8,839 bases of DNA, from assembly GCA_002369295.1 (NCBI GenBank), contig DFDR01000081.1, positions 1-8,839 of the forward strand, in the 5' to 3' direction. The stretch is from Desulfovibrionaceae bacterium UBA3823. Lineage in GTDB: Bacteria > Desulfobacterota > Desulfovibrionia > Desulfovibrionales > Desulfovibrionaceae. Below, piece by piece: positions 1 to 6,348 of the stretch (position 1 is its first letter; every line of letters starts with the position of its first letter). The notes under the pieces were generated by a model. The model had not been told where the DNA came from. It ran no database searches and was given only the letters and a program-made list of their open reading frames with translations. Made by a program: the position numbers and the translations under genes.

Positions 1-308
1 TTTTCATCGAGACCCCCTACCGGAACAACCGCCTGCTGCAGGCCCTGGCCTCTTCGCTTTCGCCCGACACGCTGGTGACGGCGGCAACGGATGTGACCGG
101 CCCTGACGAAGCGATCCGCACGCGCACCGCGGGCGAATGGCTTGCCGATCCCGTTGAACTGCCCAAGCTCCCCACCGTGTTTGCGGTTCTCGCCAGGCCC
201 GGCGCTCATCCCCGGGAAGGAATCAAAACGCGGCAGGGGCAGCCGGGAAAGGCGCATTTGCCAAGCGGCAGAACTGCTCCGGCCCGCGCAAAGCCAGGCC
301 GCCATTAG
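1..308 (+). CDS. SAM-dependent methyltransferase of the tetrapyrrole methylase/RsmI-like superfamily, 3' end only
   Basis: The frame is open from base 3 and ends in TAG at 306-308, so only about the last 101 residues are here; the start lies outside the window. The fragment begins FIETPYRNNRLL, the signature of the SAM-dependent methyltransferase family related to RsmI (16S rRNA 2'-O-methyltransferase), and continues with an IRTRTAGEW stretch and a hydrophobic LPTVFAVLA strand that normally closes the fold. These proteins are cytoplasmic. About 35 residues rich in Arg, Pro and Lys follow that strand; this tail is longer than I expect for the family and could be a natural extension or the result of an old frameshift. 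The stop lies 5 bases from the end of the convergent HAD gene. In related Burkholderiales as I recall, such a gene lies near maf and the rluC/rne block, which fits. The exact substrate cannot be told from this fragment. Confidence 0.75.
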   Translation, partial: FIETPYRNNRLLQALASSLSPDTLVTAATDVTGPDEAIRTRTAGEWLADPVELPKLPTVFAVLARPGAHPREGIKTRQGQPGKAHLPSGRTAPARAKPGRH

Positions 309-313
309 CGCCG

Positions 314-1030
314 TCAGGCACTGATCGGCGACTTGCCCCGGCGTGCGAGTTCGGCGTTGAACTCCGGCACGACGCCCAGCACTCTGGCAAGCTCCGCAAC
401 GCTCGGCACGACGGCGTGCGGGCGCGCCGGTTCAAGCTGCGCAGGATCTCCTCCGCCATAGGTGACGCCGACTGCACTTGCTCCGGCGTTGGCCGCCATC
501 TGCATGTCGTGAATCGCATCTCCCACCATCACCATGCGATCCGGCTCAACCCCCGTTTCGTCCGCAAGCTCGAGCAGCATCGCGGGATTGGGCTTGGGCC
601 AGGAGCGGTCCGCGGTTTTCACCGCTTCGAAAATCGGCGCCATGCCCGTGATGCCGAACACTCTTTGCATTCCGCCCCAGGACTTTCCCGTTGCAATCGC
701 AAGGCGAAGCCCGGCGCGGTGCATGCCCCAGAGCATGGCATCCAGCCCCTCGAACACGGGCACCTGCCCTTCCCGCGGGATGTACCATTTTCTGTAGGCG
801 TTGCCGAATTCGGCAAACCGGCTTCTCGGACAATCGGGGCAGATGATTCTCATGGTGTCCTCTTCGCCAAGGCCGATCGTCGATCTGGCAAGAGCAAGCG
901 GCGGCTCCGGGTAGCCAAGCGCCTTGCTCGCCTCCTGCATGCCCCGCGCGATGAGGTAGGTCGTGTCCATGACGGTTCCGTCCCAGTCAAAGACAAACAG
1001 CTCCCAAGGTTTGCCGAGAAGATTGTCCAT
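314..1030 (-). CDS. HAD-superfamily phosphatase, Gph-like (subfamily IA)
   Basis: This is a 238-residue cytoplasmic HAD hydrolase. Motif I is FDWDGTVMDT with nucleophile Asp15 and acid/base Asp17; motif II is the threonine in AIATGKS (Thr114); the motif III lysine is in PKPNP (Lys146); motif IV is GDAIHDMQ (Asp171 and Asp175). The helical cap between residues 20 and 90 is that of phosphoglycolate-phosphatase-like enzymes. The substrate is a small phosphorylated metabolite, unidentified. I chose the ATG at 1030 because motif I starts right after it, and a GGAGGAGG ribosome-binding site lies a few bases upstream, inside the end of rluC. A longer reading from 1099 would only add rluC sequence in another frame. 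The ATG shares one base with the rluC stop (TGATG), so the two are almost certainly translationally coupled in one operon. HAD genes of this type commonly follow rluC in betaproteobacteria, but no functional link to rluC is shown here. Confidence 0.9.
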   Translation of the reverse strand: MDNLLGKPWELFVFDWDGTVMDTTYLIARGMQEASKALGYPEPPLALARSTIGLGEEDTMRIICPDCPRSRFAEFGNAYRKWYIPREGQVPVFEGLDAMLWGMHRAGLRLAIATGKSWGGMQRVFGITGMAPIFEAVKTADRSWPKPNPAMLLELADETGVEPDRMVMVGDAIHDMQMAANAGASAVGVTYGGGDPAQLEPARPHAVVPSVAELARVLGVVPEFNAELARRGKSPISA

Positions 1031-2055
1031 CACGCCTCCTCCCCGACAAGCGCTGAAAGCAGTTCCTCGCACTCGGGCGGCAGCGGGCAGCTGATGCAAA
1101 GCGCTTCGCCCGTCACCGGGTGGGTGAACTTCAGAATGCAGGCGTGCAGAAACATCCTCTTGAAGGGAGTTCCGAGCAGCCCCTTTGCCACTGCCTCGTT
1201 GAATTCATAGGATCCGTACTTGTCGTCCCCCACGAGCGGGAAGCCGCAGCTTTGCGCATGCACGCGGATCTGGTGCGTGCGTCCGGTTTTCAGTTCGGCA
1301 TCCAGAAGCGAAACCGGTCCGAAGCGCCGGATCAGCGTAAAGATCGTGTGCGAGGGTAGTCCCTTTTGCTCGTCCACCCGCACCCGGCGCTCGCCGCTCG
1401 GGAGCGTGTACTTGAAAAGGGGCTTTCTCACATGCTCCCTCTGGTTGACCCAGTCGCCCTGCACGAGCAGGCGGTAATGCTTTTCAATCTGCCCGCCTTC
1501 GCGCTGCATCTGCTGCAGCCGCACGAGCGCCTTTCTGCTCTTGCAGACGATGAGGGCCCCGGAAGTGTCGCGGTCGAGCCTGTGCGCAAGCTCGAGCATC
1601 GGCTCGTCGGGCCGGCTCACCCGCATCTGCTCGATCAGCCCCCAGGCTACGCCAGAGCCTCCGTGAGCTGCCAGCCCCGCGGGCTTGTTCACGATCAGCA
1701 GATGCCTGTCCTCAAACAGGACGGGAACGGCTCCCTTGCGGATTGCCGGAACGGCAGGCGCCTGCTCGCGCTGCGCCACCCGGATCGGCGGAACGCGGAC
1801 GATGTCCCCGAGAGAGAGCTTGGCCCCGGCGTCCGCGCGTGCCTTGTTGACCCGCACCTCGCCCTCGCGGATGATCCGGTACACGTGGCTTTTTGGCACC
1901 CCACGGATGAGCTTCATGAGGAAATTGTCCAGACGCTGGCCTTCGGCCGTTTCGTCAATCAGAACGAAGACGCGGGCAAGGCCTGAAACACCCCGCAAGC
2001 CGGCTGCAGCCAGAGGGTGTTCGTAATCATTGTTTTTCTCGGCTGCTTCGGGCAT
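1030..2055 (-). CDS. rluC: 23S rRNA pseudouridine synthase RluC (RluA family)
   Basis: The 341-residue product belongs to the RluA family, which isomerises uridines in 23S rRNA; E. coli RluC acts on positions 955, 2504 and 2580. An S4 RNA-binding domain spans about residues 38-90 (RLDNFLMK, then GEVRVNKAR). The synthase domain follows, with HRLDRDTSG at 158-166 carrying the catalytic aspartate Asp161 and LKTGRTHQIRVH at 256-267. The length matches RluC (about 320 residues). The ATG at 2055 gives about 35 residues ahead of the S4 domain and has no clear ribosome-binding site, so a later start is possible. The gene is divergent from rne, an arrangement well known in proteobacteria, and is followed by the overlapping HAD gene. 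RluC rather than RluD is preferred because of this rne neighbourhood. Confidence 0.93.
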   Translation of the reverse strand: MPEAAEKNNDYEHPLAAAGLRGVSGLARVFVLIDETAEGQRLDNFLMKLIRGVPKSHVYRIIREGEVRVNKARADAGAKLSLGDIVRVPPIRVAQREQAPAVPAIRKGAVPVLFEDRHLLIVNKPAGLAAHGGSGVAWGLIEQMRVSRPDEPMLELAHRLDRDTSGALIVCKSRKALVRLQQMQREGGQIEKHYRLLVQGDWVNQREHVRKPLFKYTLPSGERRVRVDEQKGLPSHTIFTLIRRFGPVSLLDAELKTGRTHQIRVHAQSCGFPLVGDDKYGSYEFNEAVAKGLLGTPFKRMFLHACILKFTHPVTGEALCISCPLPPECEELLSALVGEEA

Positions 2056-2081
2056 TTTTCAGGAAATCGGTGAGACAACTC

Positions 2082-2089
2082 TATATACT
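2082..2089 (-). promoter_or_regulatory. possible -10 region for rluC (TATATA), weak
   Basis: The only AT-rich block close to the rluC start reads AAGTATATAGAG on the minus strand, about 30 bases upstream of the ATG. No good -35 box lies 16-18 bases further upstream (the best is GCTTCA). On the + strand the same bases contain TATACT, which could serve rne, again without a good -35. This is a guess from composition and position only. Confidence 0.25.
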
Positions 2090-2119
2090 TGCGCCCGTAC
2101 GCTGAAGCCCTTCCGGGGG

Positions 2120-2135
2120 CGGACTCGCAAGTCCG
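2120..2135 (+). terminator. small hairpin followed by a T tract, possible attenuator
   Basis: CGGACT-CGCA-AGTCCG forms a six-pair stem with a four-base loop, followed at once by TTTTCTTTC on the + strand. A second pairing, AAGCCC at 2105-2110 with GGGCTT at 2146-2151, can enclose it. There is no + strand gene just upstream to terminate, so if real it would act on the start of the rne transcript. The stem is short, so this is tentative. Confidence 0.35.
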
Positions 2136-2308
2136 TTTTCTTTCAGGGCTTTCACCGTATGGACTCGGCATTTTAGCCGACTTGCACCGCTTGGATTCCG
2201 TGGCCGGAAGGCCGGACCGGGCGGTTTTGGCTTGTTCCGGTTTTCCCGGACTAGCCGCATTGGAAAAGTTTTATTAACGCCTGCTGCGAGGATGCCCGAA
2301 GGGTGTAC

Positions 2309-2324
2309 GGAGTGAGTTCACTCC
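2309..2324 (+). other. hairpin in rne leader
   Basis: GGAGTG-AGTT-CACTCC is a perfect six-pair stem with a four-base loop (a seventh A-T pair could close it to a two-base loop). It is flanked by two small hairpins of the type CCCGAAGGG and CCGAAGGGTTCGG. No T tract follows, so it is not a terminator. Confidence 0.5.
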
Positions 2325-2396
2325 CGCAAACCGAAGGGTTCGGACCGGCCGGAAGCTGACTTTTCCCAGAGGACGCAGCCTGCTTGATCATGGGCG

Positions 2397-2432
2397 CCTT
2401 GCCTTGATCCCGGTCAGAGGTGATCGGCAAGG
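2397..2432 (+). other. 11-pair stem-loop in rne leader
   Basis: CCTTGCC at 2397-2403 pairs with GGCAAGG at 2426-2432, and GATC at 2406-2409 pairs with GATC at 2422-2425, with only a two-base TT bulge between. The loop is 12 bases. This is one of the most stable hairpins in the region. Confidence 0.55.
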
Positions 2433-2533
2433 ATATGGTGTTTTGTGCCGTCCCCGGAGAGAAGCGCTCCTGCCGCGCGTCTGGATTGTCCTGCTTGGTT
2501 TGCCCAGTCTTGTCTGGCATCGGAGCACAGGCT

Positions 2534-2562
2534 GAACCGAAAGCGAAGTCCGCCTTCGGTTC
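2534..2562 (+). other. stem-loop in rne leader
   Basis: GAACCGAA at 2534-2541 pairs with TTCGGTTC at 2555-2562. After one A/C mismatch, GCG at 2543-2545 pairs with CGC at 2551-2553 around a five-base loop. No T tract follows. Confidence 0.55.
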
Positions 2563-2831
2563 GATTGCCGCTAAAGACTGAGAGCCATCCTTCAGCGGGT
2601 GCTCGGAGCCGCGGCAAAGCGTGAAAAGGTTTTTGCAATTGTCTGCGATGTTTGTTGAACTTGCAATCAGCTGGGTGGCGCATCTGCTGTGCCTGCCCGG
2701 GCGGGTGCTTGTCCGCGCGTCAGACAATCCGCGCGCCATCTTTTCGCATTCCCGTCATAACACTCCCCGCCGTCCTGTGAGGGATCGAGCTGTCCGGTGC
2801 GAATCCGCTGCCGGAAAGCGCATCCACGCCT

Positions 2832-2847
2832 GGGGCTTTCCAGCCCC
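2832..2847 (+). other. stem-loop in rne leader
   Basis: GGGGCT-TTCC-AGCCCC is a perfect six-pair stem with a four-base loop. A nested hairpin lies just upstream at 2794-2814: CCGG with CCGG, and inside it GCG with CGC. Confidence 0.5.
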
Positions 2848-2947
2848 GATCGGCTCTTTGCCGTGCTCTCCCCATCGTGCTGATTGCAGCCGACACAGGC
2901 TTTGGGACTGTTCCGACCCGGAAGGCGAGGACCCGCTAGGGTTCAGA

Positions 2948-3018
2948 TTGGATGAAATGAAATTTGCTTCCGGCCTTGCAGCCTGCTGATCAGTCAGACT
3001 GGTTTCATTTCGGTCCAA
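2948..3018 (+). other. 14-pair interrupted stem close to the rne start
   Basis: TTGGA (2948-2952) and GAAATGAAA (2954-2962) pair with TTTCATTTC (3003-3011) and TCCAA (3014-3018). Only a 1x2 internal loop separates the two helices. The 40-base apical part contains the palindrome CTGATCAG. It is the longest inverted repeat in the leader and, with the next hairpin, occupies the position that the RNase E-sensing hairpins take in enterobacterial rne leaders. Confidence 0.6.
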
Positions 3019-3020
3019 AA

Positions 3021-3067
3021 CAGAACAGATGGTGCTCCGGCAGGCCTCACCGGCCTGTTGCGTTCTG
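3021..3067 (+). other. two-tier stem-loop close to the rne start
   Basis: CAGGCC-TCACC-GGCCTG at 3041-3057 is a perfect six-pair hairpin. An outer helix, CAGAAC at 3021-3026 with GTTCTG at 3062-3067, can close around it. It begins three bases after the previous stem, so the two form a tandem pair. Confidence 0.5.
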
Positions 3068-3157
3068 CCTGCGCACGCGCTTTGCCCCGCATCTCCCATC
3101 CCGCGATGTCTTTGCGGCACGCCCTTTTGGGCCGCCCGCGTTAGTGGCGCCCGGAGC

Positions 3158-3163
3158 AAGGAG
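3158..3163 (+). promoter_or_regulatory. ribosome-binding site of rne, fixes the GTG start
   Basis: AAGGAG lies six bases before the GTG at 3170. It favours GTG over the upstream in-frame ATG at 3029 and the internal ATG at 3179. Confidence 0.8.
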
Positions 3164-3169
3164 CAGCAA

Positions 3170-4597
3170 GTGAAACGCATGCTATTTAATGCGGTCCACG
3201 CCGAAGAAACTCGCGTTGGCATCGTTGACGGACAGCGGCTGATCGACATCGACATTGAAAGTGCCGGTCGCGAACAGCGCAAATCCAACATCTACAAGGG
3301 CATCATCACCCGCATTGAACCGTCCCTCGAGGCCTGTTTCGTTGACTACGGCGAGGAGCGCCACGGCTTTCTGCCGTTCAAGGAAGTCTCCCGCAGCTAC
3401 TTCGCCAAGGACGTCGATGTCCACAACTGCACGATCCGCGAAGCCCTGACCGAAGGCCAGGAAGTGCTCGTCCAGGTGGTCAAGGAGCCCAACGGCGCCA
3501 AGGGCGCCTTCCTCACGACCTGGATCTCCCTGGCCGGCCGCTTTCTGGTCCTCACGCCGGGCCAGGAGCAGATCGGCATCTCCCGCAAGGTGGACGACGA
3601 GGAGGAGCGCTCGCGCCTGCGCGAGCTCATGCACGGCATCGACCCCGGCGACGACCTCGGCGTCATCGTCCGCACGGTCTCGGCCGGCGTCACCCAGACG
3701 ACGCTGAAAAACGATCTCACCTACCTCAAGCGGACCTGGAGCGAGGTGCGCAAGCGCGCCACCGAAGTGTCGGCGCCCGCCTGCGTCTACCGCGAGCCGA
3801 GCCTGCCCGAGCGCGCCGTGCGCGACTACCTGACGGACGACGTCTGCGAGGTCTGGGTGGACAACGCCGAAATCGCCGAGCGCATCCGCGACACCGTCTC
3901 CCTGCTCTTCCCCCAGAAGAAGGAGCTGGTGCGCCTGCACAGCGACGTGCGCCACTCCATGTGGGAGCGCTTCAACCTGCGCCGCCAGCTCGACCAGATC
4001 TACAGCCGCGAGGTGCTCATGCCCTCCGGCGGCCGGCTCGTCTTCGACCAGACCGAGGCCCTCATGGCCATCGACATCAACTCCGGCAAGATCTCGGGCA
4101 AGGGCAACTTCGAGGCCATGGCCTTCAAGACCAACATGGAGGCTGCCGAGACCATAGCCCGCCAGCTGAAGCTGCGCGACATCGGCGGCCAGGTCGTCAT
4201 CGACTTCATCGAAATGAAGGAGCACAAGCACATTGCCGAAGTGGAGCGCACCCTGCGCGCAGCCATGAAGAACGACCGCGCCCGCCACGACGTGGCGCGC
4301 ATGAGCTCCTTCGGCCTGCTGGAGCTGGTGCGCCAGCGCACCGGCACCTCCGCGCTCTCCATCTCCATGGAGCCCTGCCCCGCCTGCGGCGGCACGGGCC
4401 TGCGCCGCAACCTGGAATGGCAGTCTCTGCAGGCCCTGCGGGACATCTCGAGGCTCCTGCGCTCCAGGGCGGCCTCCCCCTGCCAGTACGAGATGCCGCA
4501 GGAGCTGGGCCTCTACCTGCTCAACCACAAGCGCGACACCCTCAAGGAGCTCGAGCAGCAGTTCGGCAAAACCATAGAAATCGTCATCAAGGCCTAG
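3170..4597 (+). CDS. rne: Ribonuclease E catalytic domain, short form without scaffold
   Basis: The product is a 475-residue single-strand endoribonuclease of the RNase E/G family, which starts mRNA decay and processes rRNA and tRNA precursors. The N-terminus (MKRMLFNAVHAEETRV, then LIDIDIES) is RNase E-like rather than RNase G-like. The S1 domain spans about residues 36-120. The 5' sensor keeps the RT pair at 168-169. The Mg-binding aspartates are Asp302 (MAIDIN) and Asp345 (VIDFIEM). The zinc-link is CPACGGTG with Cys403 and Cys406, which in E. coli joins protomers of the tetramer. The protein stops at the small domain (EIVIKA), just before where E. coli RNase E has its METPHY stretch. The whole C-terminal half that anchors the enzyme to the membrane and binds helicase, enolase and PNPase is absent. 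GTG is chosen as start because of the AAGGAG site and the match to known N-termini. A terminator follows directly, so the short length is not a window effect. Confidence 0.92.
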   Translation: MKRMLFNAVHAEETRVGIVDGQRLIDIDIESAGREQRKSNIYKGIITRIEPSLEACFVDYGEERHGFLPFKEVSRSYFAKDVDVHNCTIREALTEGQEVLVQVVKEPNGAKGAFLTTWISLAGRFLVLTPGQEQIGISRKVDDEEERSRLRELMHGIDPGDDLGVIVRTVSAGVTQTTLKNDLTYLKRTWSEVRKRATEVSAPACVYREPSLPERAVRDYLTDDVCEVWVDNAEIAERIRDTVSLLFPQKKELVRLHSDVRHSMWERFNLRRQLDQIYSREVLMPSGGRLVFDQTEALMAIDINSGKISGKGNFEAMAFKTNMEAAETIARQLKLRDIGGQVVIDFIEMKEHKHIAEVERTLRAAMKNDRARHDVARMSSFGLLELVRQRTGTSALSISMEPCPACGGTGLRRNLEWQSLQALRDISRLLRSRAASPCQYEMPQELGLYLLNHKRDTLKELEQQFGKTIEIVIKA

Positions 4598-4603
4598 CAG
4601 CTG

Positions 4604-4630
4604 AAAGCCCCGCGCCCGCGCGGGGCTTTT
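4604..4630 (+). terminator. intrinsic terminator of rne
   Basis: AAAGCCCCGCG at 4604-4614 pairs perfectly over 11 bases with CGCGGGGCTTT at 4619-4629 around the loop CCCG. A T run is formed by the 3' arm and the next base. It starts six bases after the rne stop codon and separates rne from queH. Confidence 0.88.
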
Positions 4631-4667
4631 GGCCGGCGGCCCGGACAGGCGGCAAGGAGAAGAAGCA

Positions 4668-5312
4668 ATGTCCGACACGCTCCGCACGGAAGGCGCCCCG
4701 CAGGCAGCGGCCCCTGCCGGCGCAAGCCTGCTCATGCACATGTGCTGCGGCCCCTGCGCGTGCATCTGCATCCAGCGCCTCCAGGCCGAAGGCTGGAACA
4801 TTACCGGGTACTACATGAACCCCAACATCCAGCCGCTTGCGGAGTACCTGCGCCGCCGCGAGGCGGCCGGCCAGTGCGCCGAGCACTTCGGCATCCCCAT
4901 GGTCTACGGCGACGAAGCCTGGGATCTGACAGCCTGGCTCAGGCAGGTCCAGGGCCGCGACACGCCCCCCGAGCGCTGCGGCTGGTGCGTTTCCAGCCGC
5001 ATGGAGGGCGCCTTCGCCAAGGCCAGGGAGCTTGGCTGCACCCACTTCTTCTCGTCGCTGCTCTATTCCAGGTACCAGCCCCACGAGGCCATCCGGGAGG
5101 CCGGCGAACGGCTTTCCGGCCAAGACGGCGGCCCCCTCTTCCTCTACCGGGACTTCCGGCCCGACTGGCAGGCCGGCATCGACCTGTCCATCGAGCTGGG
5201 CCTCTACCGCCAGCCCTACTGCGGCTGCGTGTACAGCGAGGCCGAGCGCTACGCCAAGAAGCTCAAGCGGCTCGTCCAGGCACAGGCGCGACACGGGGCA
5301 AAGGCGCAGTGA
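4668..5312 (+). CDS. queH: Epoxyqueuosine reductase QueH
   Basis: This 214-residue enzyme of the former DUF208 family performs the last step of queuosine synthesis, reducing epoxyqueuosine to queuosine at the wobble base of tRNAs for Asp, Asn, His and Tyr. It does so without cobalamin, unlike QueG. The conserved cysteines are all here: MHMCCGPC (Cys26, Cys27, Cys30) and RCGWC (Cys104, Cys107), of which Cys26/27 and Cys104/107 match the 4Fe-4S ligands; then PYCGC (Cys185, Cys187), matching the redox-active pair. TNYY-like ITGYYMNPNIQP and SSLLYSRYQ are also typical. The ATG at 4668 is chosen because AAGGAGA lies seven bases upstream and the longer reading from 4629 only adds terminator-flanking sequence. 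About 20 residues precede the first motif, slightly more than usual. It lies after the rne terminator and so needs its own promoter or read-through. Confidence 0.93.
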   Translation: MSDTLRTEGAPQAAAPAGASLLMHMCCGPCACICIQRLQAEGWNITGYYMNPNIQPLAEYLRRREAAGQCAEHFGIPMVYGDEAWDLTAWLRQVQGRDTPPERCGWCVSSRMEGAFAKARELGCTHFFSSLLYSRYQPHEAIREAGERLSGQDGGPLFLYRDFRPDWQAGIDLSIELGLYRQPYCGCVYSEAERYAKKLKRLVQAQARHGAKAQ

Positions 5313-5350
5313 GGGCGCAGGGCGCCCGCCCCCGGCCTGGCCTGCCAGGC
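5313..5350 (+). other. two GC-rich hairpins directly after queH, possible transcription end
   Basis: GGGCGC-AGG-GCGCCC at 5313-5327 and GCCTGG-CCTG-CCAGGC at 5335-5350 are both perfect six-pair stems. The first begins at the base after the queH stop. Neither is followed by a T run, so they are not standard intrinsic terminators, but they could stabilise a 3' end. Confidence 0.4.
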
Positions 5351-5365
5351 TGAGGCGCGCACGCC

Positions 5366-5432
5366 CCGAAAGGGCCCCCGAAGAACGCGAAAGGCGCGAA
5401 AGGGCCCGAAAGGCGCACAAGATCCCGAAAAG
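5366..5432. repeat. degenerate CGAAAGG repeats
   Basis: The heptamer CGAAAGG occurs at 5367, 5388, 5397 and 5407, with a variant CGAAAAG at 5426. The flanking GC bases allow several alternative hairpins such as GCCC-CGAAA-GGGC. Spacing is irregular (21, 9, 10 and 19 bases). It lies in the gene-free stretch between queH and Fic copy C, where no reading frame looks like protein. Confidence 0.5.
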
Positions 5433-5468
5433 CGCCAAGGACGGGCAGCCCTGCAGGCGCGGGTTTCC

Positions 5469-5496
5469 TGCCTGTCCCCGCCTGTCCCTGCCTGTG
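5469..5496. repeat. 10-base tandem repeat, 2.8 copies
   Basis: The unit (T/C)GCCTGTCCC is repeated as TGCCTGTCCC, CGCCTGTCCC, TGCCTGTG. It sits just beyond the point where similarity of copy C to copy B fades. Confidence 0.6.
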
Positions 5497-5530
5497 CAAG
5501 GCCAGGCCAAAGCGCGGGAAGGCGCCTGGC

Positions 5531-6305
5531 TGGCCCTGCCTCCGCAGCCCTGTCGCCAGACGCCGCAGGCGGCGGTCAGCGCACCGGCATAGACCTCCTG
5601 GCACTTCTTCATGACAACGCTCGTGAGCGCGCAGACCACGGGGGCGTGTCCTGCCTTGCAGAGCAGGAGCATGGTCAACAGCCTGCTCATCCGGCCGTTT
5701 CTCCGCGCAAAGGGGGCGATGACAAGGAAGTCGGCGACAGTGAAGCCCGCCAGCATGACGCGGTCGACGTCCCTTCGTGCAGACGCCCTTTTCCAGGCCT
5801 GGCACAGGGCATCGAGGGCCTGCGGCACCTCTTCCGGAGCCAGGGTCTCGACCCTGGCCATCTCCTCCTGGCCAGGCCAGTCGCGCGCCAGGCTGTTCGG
5901 CCTGCGCTTGAAGCGCCCGGCCTGTTCTGGACGCGCATGGCCCTCCATGATGCGGTGAAGCGCGAGGATGGCTGCCGGCGAAACGTCCATGCTGGCATGG
6001 CGGACCAGAATGTCCTGCATCGCCTCGAACACGCCCAGTGCCTCCTGCTCCTCCAGGCTGGCGGGAGCGGCGATCCCGCAGGCAACGTCGAACAGGCGCC
6101 TGTCGTCGATCTCCCTGCCGTCGATGGCGCAGCAGTGCGCGGCACAGGAGACCAGCGCCTGCTCCTCGTGCAGGGCGGCAAAGCGGCTTCTGCCGCGGTC
6201 GGCTTCCGCCAGGGAAGCCTGCAGACGGCCGACCTTGTCCAGCGCGCCTTCCAGCCCCCGGGGCCACGGCAGTCCTGCCAGCGTCGAGTAGTCGAAGTTC
6301 CGCCT
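5531..6305 (-). pseudogene. Fic-family gene, copy C: start codon lost and C-terminal half missing
   Basis: The frame reads NFDYSTLAGLPWP near its start, matching TFDYARLAG of copy B, and stays similar through HCCAIDGR (inhibitory-motif position), ILALHRIMEG, AGRFKRRPNSLARDWPG and the Fic core VIAPFARRNGRMSRLL to about VYAGALTAACGVWRQG. The Fic motif HPFx(D/E)GNGRxxR has become APFARRNGRMSR: His to Ala, acidic residue to Arg and first Gly to Arg, while NGRMSR is kept. Where copy B has ATG ATG, this copy has AGG CGG (6305-6300), so the start is lost; the only in-frame ATG upstream, at 6398, lies inside the end of copy B. No winged helix follows: the frame runs open through the repeats and antisense to queH with unrelated residues. 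The left boundary is where similarity fades and is approximate. I infer a decaying third copy, but a product started at 6398 or at a non-ATG codon cannot be excluded. Confidence 0.75.
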
Positions 6306-6348
6306 GTCCTGCTCCCTGCCATGCCATGCCTTGCCGCGCAGACGCCTA

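Larger units (their letters stand above)
2056..3169 (+). promoter_or_regulatory. 1.1-kb hairpin-rich intergenic region, candidate long leader of rne
   Basis: No reading frame here looks like protein: the frames on both strands lack recognisable domains and good ribosome-binding sites. Instead there are many inverted repeats: 2120-2135, 2309-2324, 2397-2432, 2534-2562, 2794-2814, 2832-2847, 2948-3018 and 3041-3057. In E. coli, a leader of about 360 bases with conserved hairpins lets RNase E cut its own mRNA and hold its level constant. That leader is not visibly conserved here in sequence, but position and structure suggest the same kind of autoregulation. Where the rne promoter lies, and so how much of this is really transcribed, cannot be told from the sequence. 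Confidence 0.5.

Noticed and set aside
2251..2739. 162-residue minus-strand open frame in the rne leader
   Set aside because: No recognisable domain, no convincing ribosome-binding site, and it runs across several perfect hairpins; it looks like chance in GC-rich DNA.
2773..2850. Resemblance to a cobalamin riboswitch core (CCGGTGCGAATCCG followed by CTGCCGG)
   Set aside because: Only this short piece resembles the consensus. The preceding AAAGGGAA-type element and the following CCCGC-ACTGT and closing P3 parts are not found, and rne is not a cobalamin-regulated gene.
2621..2989. 122-residue + strand open frame beginning GTG AAA AGG, with a hydrophobic start
   Set aside because: The hydrophobic start is short, the rest is Arg/Pro/Ser-rich without a domain, and there is no good ribosome-binding site.
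3029..3169. Upstream ATG extension of rne
   Set aside because: The extra 47 residues have no counterpart in RNase E, whereas the GTG at 3170 has an AAGGAG site and the expected MKRML start.
3182..4801. 539-residue open frame antisense to rne
   Set aside because: It is the mirror of rne codon bias (rich in Ala, Val, Leu, Asp, Gly) and has no domain; rne itself is certain.
5366..5496. Possible CRISPR-like array
   Set aside because: The repeats are 7-10 bases, irregular or directly tandem, with no spacers and no cas genes.
4587..5530. C-terminal continuation of the copy C frame (residues past the Fic core)
   Set aside because: The residues are unrelated to copies A and B and lie antisense to queH; there is no winged helix.
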